Of a stretch of DNA of 10,408 bases, positions 6,706 through 10,408 are shown piece by piece. Source of the DNA: Candidatus Thorarchaeota archaeon (GTDB lineage: Archaea; Asgardarchaeota; Thorarchaeia; Thorarchaeales; Thorarchaeaceae). Numbering within the stretch: the first letter of the stretch is position 1; every line of letters begins with the position of its first letter. The notes below the pieces were generated by a model. It had not been told where the DNA came from. It was given only the letters and a program-made list of their open reading frames with translations, and made no database searches. The translations under genes and the position numbers were made by a program. Location of the stretch: NCBI GenBank assembly GCA_016840825.1, contig JAEORN010000271.1, positions 1-10,408 on the forward strand, in the 5' to 3' direction.

Positions 6706-9690
6706 CTAATCTGATTTAGGAGTTTTACGTTTTGGTCTAGTCTTTTTTGGATCAATAGTTGATTCAGGTATTCCATCAGGATGATCCGTGGGATAATTCC
6801 ATTTTGGTCGAGCAGTCGTTTCTGGCAGTCCATCAGGATGGTCTATCGGGTAGTTCCACTTAGGATCTGAGGATGGTACAGGTACTCCATCTGGATGATC
6901 AGTGGGATAGTTCCATTCGGGCCTCAGCTCAGGAATTCCATCGGGATGATCAGTTGGATAGTTCCACTCTGGTTTTGGTTCTGTTAATCCATCAGGATGA
7001 TCAGTGGGGTAATTCCATTCAGGGGTGGGTTCCGGTACTCCATCAGGGTGATCGGTAGGATAGTTCCATTTTGGCCGAGGAGTAGGTTCTGGCACTCCAT
7101 CAGGATGGTCCGTAGGGTAATTCCATTTGGGTCTGGGAGTCGGGTCTGGTGCACTATCGGGATGATCAGTGGGATAGTTCCATTCGGGAGTTCGTTCTGG
7201 CAATCCATCAGGATGATCCGTTGGGTAATTCCACTTAGGATCAGATGAAGGTACAGGCACTCCATCTGGATGATCCGTGGGATAGTTCCATTCTGGCCGA
7301 AGTTCAGGTACTTTGTCAGGATGGTCAGTAGGGTAATTCCACTCCGGTCGTGGCTCTCTTATTCCATCGGGATGATCAGTGGGGTAGTTCCATTCAGGAG
7401 TAGGTTCTGGCACTCCATCTGGATGATCGGTTGGATAGTTCCATTTTGGCTGAGGAGTAGGTTCTGGTATCCCATCAGGATGGTCCGTGGGGTAGTTCCA
7501 TTCAATTGCACTAATTGGTTCGCTTACCATCTCTGAACTGTCCGAGATTGAAGACATGCTCATTGCTATCTCATATTCATCTCTTCGAGTCCTTCTAACA
7601 AATTGAACACTGACAATCGAGATGATACCCACTGCTGAAAGTGTCAATGCGGTTAATACCGGAATATATCCTCCTAATAGTGGATCAGGTTCTGAATCAC
7701 CCCGAATTGGTGTGTAGTCTAGCTCTAAACCAAACACAAATCCATCATATCCATCACTATAACTAGTTTGACCTGTGCTTGGGAAATCCTCAGATTCTGT
7801 TCGACCACATACATAGGTATTGTTGTACGAATCAACTATCAAACCATGTACCTCATCAATTTCAGAACCACCTATACAAGCTGAATCTAGGATATGAGTC
7901 AAATTCATCTTAAGCACGAAGATATCATCACGACCGTGGGTTCCATCTAGGAAGTCTGTAGAAGAGGTTTTGCCAGTAACAAAGATCTGATTGCTAGTAT
8001 CGACAACAACATGCTCTCCGGTATCAAGACGACTTCCTCCAAGGTAAGAACTCAAAATCAAAGACTGGCCATCTTCAGAAATAACAGTGATGAAGCAGTC
8101 AGTTTCATTTTGATACGTGTCTTGAATTGGATTAGTCAAATCAAAGTCAGGCGAATCAGTCTTTCCAGTTATGTACATTAGACCATTGGAATCAAAACAC
8201 ACAGATTGACCATAATCATCACCACTCCCTCCTAGATAACTGCTGAATTGAATTTCATTTGAGGAATTTAGCTTGATGAAATACGCATCATCTCCTTCCT
8301 CATAGAAACTAAACAATGGACTAACCAATGAGAGACCTCCCATTGTAGAGCCAGTGATAGCTATGTTCCCAGATTGATCAATAGCGATGTCTTTGACACT
8401 ATCACTCTCACTTCCACCTACATAGCTACTGAAGAGTAATTGATCGCCATCCGAAGAAAGACATAAGACAAATCCATCGTATTGATAGGTTCCAGTCCCG
8501 GCAGAGAACTCATTTACGAGTGGAAAATTTACTGAACTAGTTCGACCGCCTATGTAGATATCTCCATCAGCATTGATTGCGATTGCACGTCCCTCTTCAC
8601 CATTGGTCCCACCGATATAGGTAGAGAACACGATTCCATTTCCGCTTGAATTTAGCTTGAGGACGAAGACATCTCCTTCAAATTCTTGATAGTCACCTCT
8701 AAATGTCGAATTATCCTCAATTCCATACAATGCATTCACTGTTGGGAAATCATCACTTTTTGTATTCCCTGTCACATACACATTTCCCTCAGAATCAACA
8801 GCGATATCCGCACCACGATCATCAGGATTGGTTTCCATTATTGTTTCGCTGCCTCCAATATATGTGGAAAATATCATTGAGCCAGATGAATCTAATTTCG
8901 TTATGATGACGTCATCACCTGCTTGGTATGTCTGGTATTCATTAAGCAGTGGATAATCTGATGAAGAGGAATATCCTGTCAAGTATAGATTGTCAGCATC
9001 ATCACGAGCAACAGCGGATATGTCATCGTTATTCCCACCTCCAAGAAACATTGATAGGAATGGCTCGTCAGCTGATTGAAGTAGTTCATATCCTTGCGAT
9101 TCTTCATTCAAAGAAGTGAGATAGAACTCATTTCGGCGTTCAAACAGATTTCTCAATGCGGCGGATTCAATAATAGAGGCGTCAACATCATCATCTATCA
9201 CAAGGTTGCATAATGCTCCATGCCAAGGATCTGTTATATGCAAGTCAATCCCGCCTTCAAGACCTTGATAGATGACTTCACGATACCCATGAATATTCGT
9301 GAAAGTACCGCGTGACCCCAAGAAGTAGTTTACAATTCCTTCCATCTCATTGATGCAATCAATCTCAAGGCTTGTTTCTTCGTGAAGGATAATGATGTCG
9401 TTTCTCTCCATTGTATGGGTCCATGTCGATATTCGATCTGTTCCCAAAGTCATGTACCCAGTAGGAGTTCTTGCGTAATAGAGTACACTGTCGTCTTCAA
9501 TCTGACCTTTATTCTCTAGGAAGTATCCTGATGGTTGTGGAACCTGAGATTGAGAAGCGTTATCGCTTACATAGATAGCACTTACAGATAGGGGGATAGA
9601 TGCAAGGGCAAATAACACTAACAATGGAATGATAAAACCCATCCTTTCGATGTTCAGAGTTCTGAAAATTCTCTTTAACCTCAGATTCAT
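6706..9690 (-). CDS. SBBP beta-propeller type I membrane protein with tandem-repeat cytoplasmic tail
   Basis: A 994-residue protein. ATG 9690 overlaps the TGA of the upstream gene (ATGA) and has GAGGTG about 8 nt upstream. Residues 1-38 form a signal peptide (KR-rich start, core about 18-36). Residues 55-210 start GYFLENKGQ and resemble the DUF7948-type domain that precedes SBBP repeats. Residues 212-655 hold seven SBBP-like repeats, each with a [YF][IVL]GG turn (215-219, 277-280, 358-361, 423-426, 485-488, 549-552, and CIGG at 605-608) followed by the IAVDxxGNxYVTGxTxSxDFP pattern; seven copies fit one closed propeller. A membrane helix (about 674-698) ends in RRTRR (699-703), a stop-transfer signal placing the C-terminus inside. 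After a Ser-rich linker come 14 repeats (731-982) and a basic end (KTRPKRKTPKSD). Inferred role: surface ligand recognition or adhesion linked to an internal binding platform. Domain calls for the propeller are firm; function is not known. Confidence 0.92.
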   Translation of the reverse strand: MNLRLKRIFRTLNIERMGFIIPLLVLFALASIPLSVSAIYVSDNASQSQVPQPSGYFLENKGQIEDDSVLYYARTPTGYMTLGTDRISTWTHTMERNDIIILHEETSLEIDCINEMEGIVNYFLGSRGTFTNIHGYREVIYQGLEGGIDLHITDPWHGALCNLVIDDDVDASIIESAALRNLFERRNEFYLTSLNEESQGYELLQSADEPFLSMFLGGGNNDDISAVARDDADNLYLTGYSSSSDYPLLNEYQTYQAGDDVIITKLDSSGSMIFSTYIGGSETIMETNPDDRGADIAVDSEGNVYVTGNTKSDDFPTVNALYGIEDNSTFRGDYQEFEGDVFVLKLNSSGNGIVFSTYIGGTNGEEGRAIAINADGDIYIGGRTSSVNFPLVNEFSAGTGTYQYDGFVLCLSSDGDQLLFSSYVGGSESDSVKDIAIDQSGNIAITGSTMGGLSLVSPLFSFYEEGDDAYFIKLNSSNEIQFSSYLGGSGDDYGQSVCFDSNGLMYITGKTDSPDFDLTNPIQDTYQNETDCFITVISEDGQSLILSSYLGGSRLDTGEHVVVDTSNQIFVTGKTSSTDFLDGTHGRDDIFVLKMNLTHILDSACIGGSEIDEVHGLIVDSYNNTYVCGRTESEDFPSTGQTSYSDGYDGFVFGLELDYTPIRGDSEPDPLLGGYIPVLTALTLSAVGIISIVSVQFVRRTRRDEYEIAMSMSSISDSSEMVSEPISAIEWNYPTDHPDGIPEPTPQPKWNYPTDHPDGVPEPTPEWNYPTDHPDGIREPRPEWNYPTDHPDKVPELRPEWNYPTDHPDGVPVPSSDPKWNYPTDHPDGLPERTPEWNYPTDHPDSAPDPTPRPKWNYPTDHPDGVPEPTPRPKWNYPTDHPDGVPEPTPEWNYPTDHPDGLTEPKPEWNYPTDHPDGIPELRPEWNYPTDHPDGVPVPSSDPKWNYPIDHPDGLPETTARPKWNYPTDHPDGIPESTIDPKKTRPKRKTPKSD
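6745..7500 (-). repeat. 14 tandem coding repeats (51 or 57 bp), WNYPTDHPDG units
   Basis: These are in-frame repeats of 17 or 19 residues, each starting WNYPTDHPD, then a variable Pro-rich joint such as GVPEPTPRPK. Unit lengths in protein order are 19,17,17,17,19,17,19 and then 19,17,17,17,19,19,19. Units n and n+7 match best in joint sequence (unit 5 and unit 12 joints are both GVPVPSSDPK; units 2 and 9 both GVPEPTPE), so the array is two blocks of seven (7500-7126 and 7125-6745). The nine-residue core has one substitution in 126 positions (T to I in unit 13), while third codon positions vary widely. Confidence 0.97.
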
Positions 9691-10408
9691 CTTTCAACAC
9701 CTCTAAATTCCTTGATTTTAGACTCGAGCTCACTTCTCGCCGATAGATAGCTGTATATCTCATGAGGACTGGGAACATCCATAATCGCCTCTAGTTCCTC
9801 CAATACTTCGAGTTCCAATGTATCCAAGCTTTCTCGGTCTCTTGTGAGAAATAGGATTGAAATTGTAGAAACTTCTTCCTGCATTGCACCTCTTTCAACA
9901 AGAGCCGGTTTAATCTTGGATTCGATAGCTGTTTCAAGTTCCTCCAATCGATTTGCTTCCATCTCCAATACTCTCAATCGTTCGACATCTACATCCAATG
10001 TCAAAGTGTCTGACAATTCCTCAAGAGCTTCCGAGATCTCCCTCATTGAGAATTCGCGTGTGAGTTCCTCTAGCGCCTTGGAGGTTTCTTCAGAATCCAC
10101 AGGTCCTTCTTTTCTTACGACTCTTTTGTACCTAGTTCGGAAATAGTAAATCGAGGAGAAAACAACAACAAGTGAGATTCCTGCAATAATCAAAGGGGAG
10201 TTATAGTGGAGCACTTCATGAGGAGGCACATAGTCATCCAATGGATCGTATCCATTGAAATACTCCCATCCATCGGGAATCGTATCGGAGTCTGAATCAA
10301 AGTTGAGAGGATCGGTCCCTTGAAGGTACTCATCCAAATTAATGAGATCGTCAGGTTCCATATCATAGGATGCATCGGCCCTGTTAGTTGCATTTAATCC
10401 ATAGGCAA
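9687..10408 (-). CDS. TSP3-like calcium-binding type I membrane protein with coiled-coil tail, 5'-truncated
   Basis: The C-terminal 239 residues are visible; the frame is open to the right window edge, so the ATG at 10361 is almost certainly internal. Visible residues 1-58 (AYGLNATNRADASYD..., GTDPLNFDSDSDTIPDGWE, then NGYDPLDD) follow the thrombospondin type 3-like pattern GxDPLNPDSDxDGxPDGWExxxGLDP, whose aspartates bind calcium; these repeats are common in archaeal exported proteins. A membrane helix follows (about 72-89, LIIAGISLVVVFSSIYYF) with RTRYKRVVRK behind it, so the tail is cytoplasmic. Residues about 100-239 are acidic, Leu/Glu-rich and heptad-like (ALEELTREFSMREISEALEE, LEMEANRLEELETAIESKIK), a likely coiled coil for oligomerisation or partner binding. 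Its TGA overlaps the ATG of the propeller gene (ATGA), so the two are translationally coupled and probably act together at the surface. The rest of the ectodomain lies outside the window. Confidence 0.85.
   Translation of the reverse strand, partial: AYGLNATNRADASYDMEPDDLINLDEYLQGTDPLNFDSDSDTIPDGWEYFNGYDPLDDYVPPHEVLHYNSPLIIAGISLVVVFSSIYYFRTRYKRVVRKEGPVDSEETSKALEELTREFSMREISEALEELSDTLTLDVDVERLRVLEMEANRLEELETAIESKIKPALVERGAMQEEVSTISILFLTRDRESLDTLELEVLEELEAIMDVPSPHEIYSYLSARSELESKIKEFRGVER

Noticed and set aside
6697..6712. AGATTA-ATCC-TAATCT as a terminator between the convergent genes.
   Set aside because: A six-pair, AT-rich stem without a T-run that overlaps the propeller gene's stop codon; too weak to call.
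6745..7500. A CRISPR-like or non-coding satellite array.
   Set aside because: Repeat units are contiguous without spacers, all multiples of three, in frame with a long coding sequence, and vary mainly at silent sites.
6873..7536. Several open frames on both strands within the repeat array (for example 6984-7265 minus, 6997-7248 plus, 7270-7536 plus).
   Set aside because: They are shadows created by the repeating codons of the real gene; none has a start context or plausible protein.
10359..10361. ATG at 10361 as the start of the TSP3-like protein gene.
   Set aside because: The frame stays open to the window edge and the codons before it (AYGLNATNRADASYD) continue the calcium-repeat pattern, and no signal peptide follows the ATG. 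The gene is truncated by the window.

Overview
The window looks archaeal. Ribosome binding sites are GGAGG/GGTGA-like. The exported proteins are held by a C-terminal membrane segment, in one case after a Ser/Thr-rich stalk, and candidate promoters carry TATA-like boxes. Base composition is moderately AT-rich. A FixC/geranylgeranyl-reductase-type flavoprotein with a ferredoxin, SBBP-propeller and calcium-repeat surface proteins and an orphan SBP_bac_5 protein together suggest an Asgard archaeon, perhaps Thorarchaeia-like. That is an impression from content only; no rRNA or marker gene is present.

Region 1 (1-2660, minus strand) is a tight redox operon: a PadR-family regulator, a FixC/GGR-like flavoprotein, a FixX-like ferredoxin with two [4Fe-4S] motifs, and the N-terminal third or so of an FAD-linked (GlcD/VAO-type) oxidase that runs off the left edge. 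Gaps are 4, 5 and 18 bp. The regulator's promoter carries a perfect 10-bp inverted repeat whose outer arm overlaps the TATA-like box, a good candidate autoregulatory operator. I infer an electron-transfer chain in which the oxidase withdraws electrons from an organic substrate and the ferredoxin and flavoprotein pass them on, or the reverse direction for isoprenoid saturation. The substrates are not visible.

Region 2 (2661-5143) starts with a divergent promoter region. It then holds a secreted, C-terminally anchored family-5 substrate-binding protein whose sequence blocks are in circularly permuted order: the half that is normally C-terminal comes first. No permease or ATPase gene accompanies it. 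An intrinsic-type terminator follows, then a 28-codon candidate gene for a single-span membrane microprotein.

Region 3 (5144-6628, plus strand) encodes a soluble TPR-like helical repeat protein of unknown role.

Region 4 (6706-10408, minus strand) holds two translationally coupled genes (ATGA overlap), each for a type I membrane protein. The first, 5'-truncated by the window edge, has a thrombospondin-type-3-like calcium-binding ectodomain, one membrane span and an acidic coiled-coil tail. The second has a signal peptide, a seven-repeat SBBP beta-propeller, one membrane span and a cytoplasmic tail of 14 tandem copies of a WNYPTDHPDG-containing unit, themselves arranged as two blocks of seven. 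The pair looks like a surface recognition/adhesion complex with two unusual internal tails. This and the permuted binding protein are the most notable things in the window.
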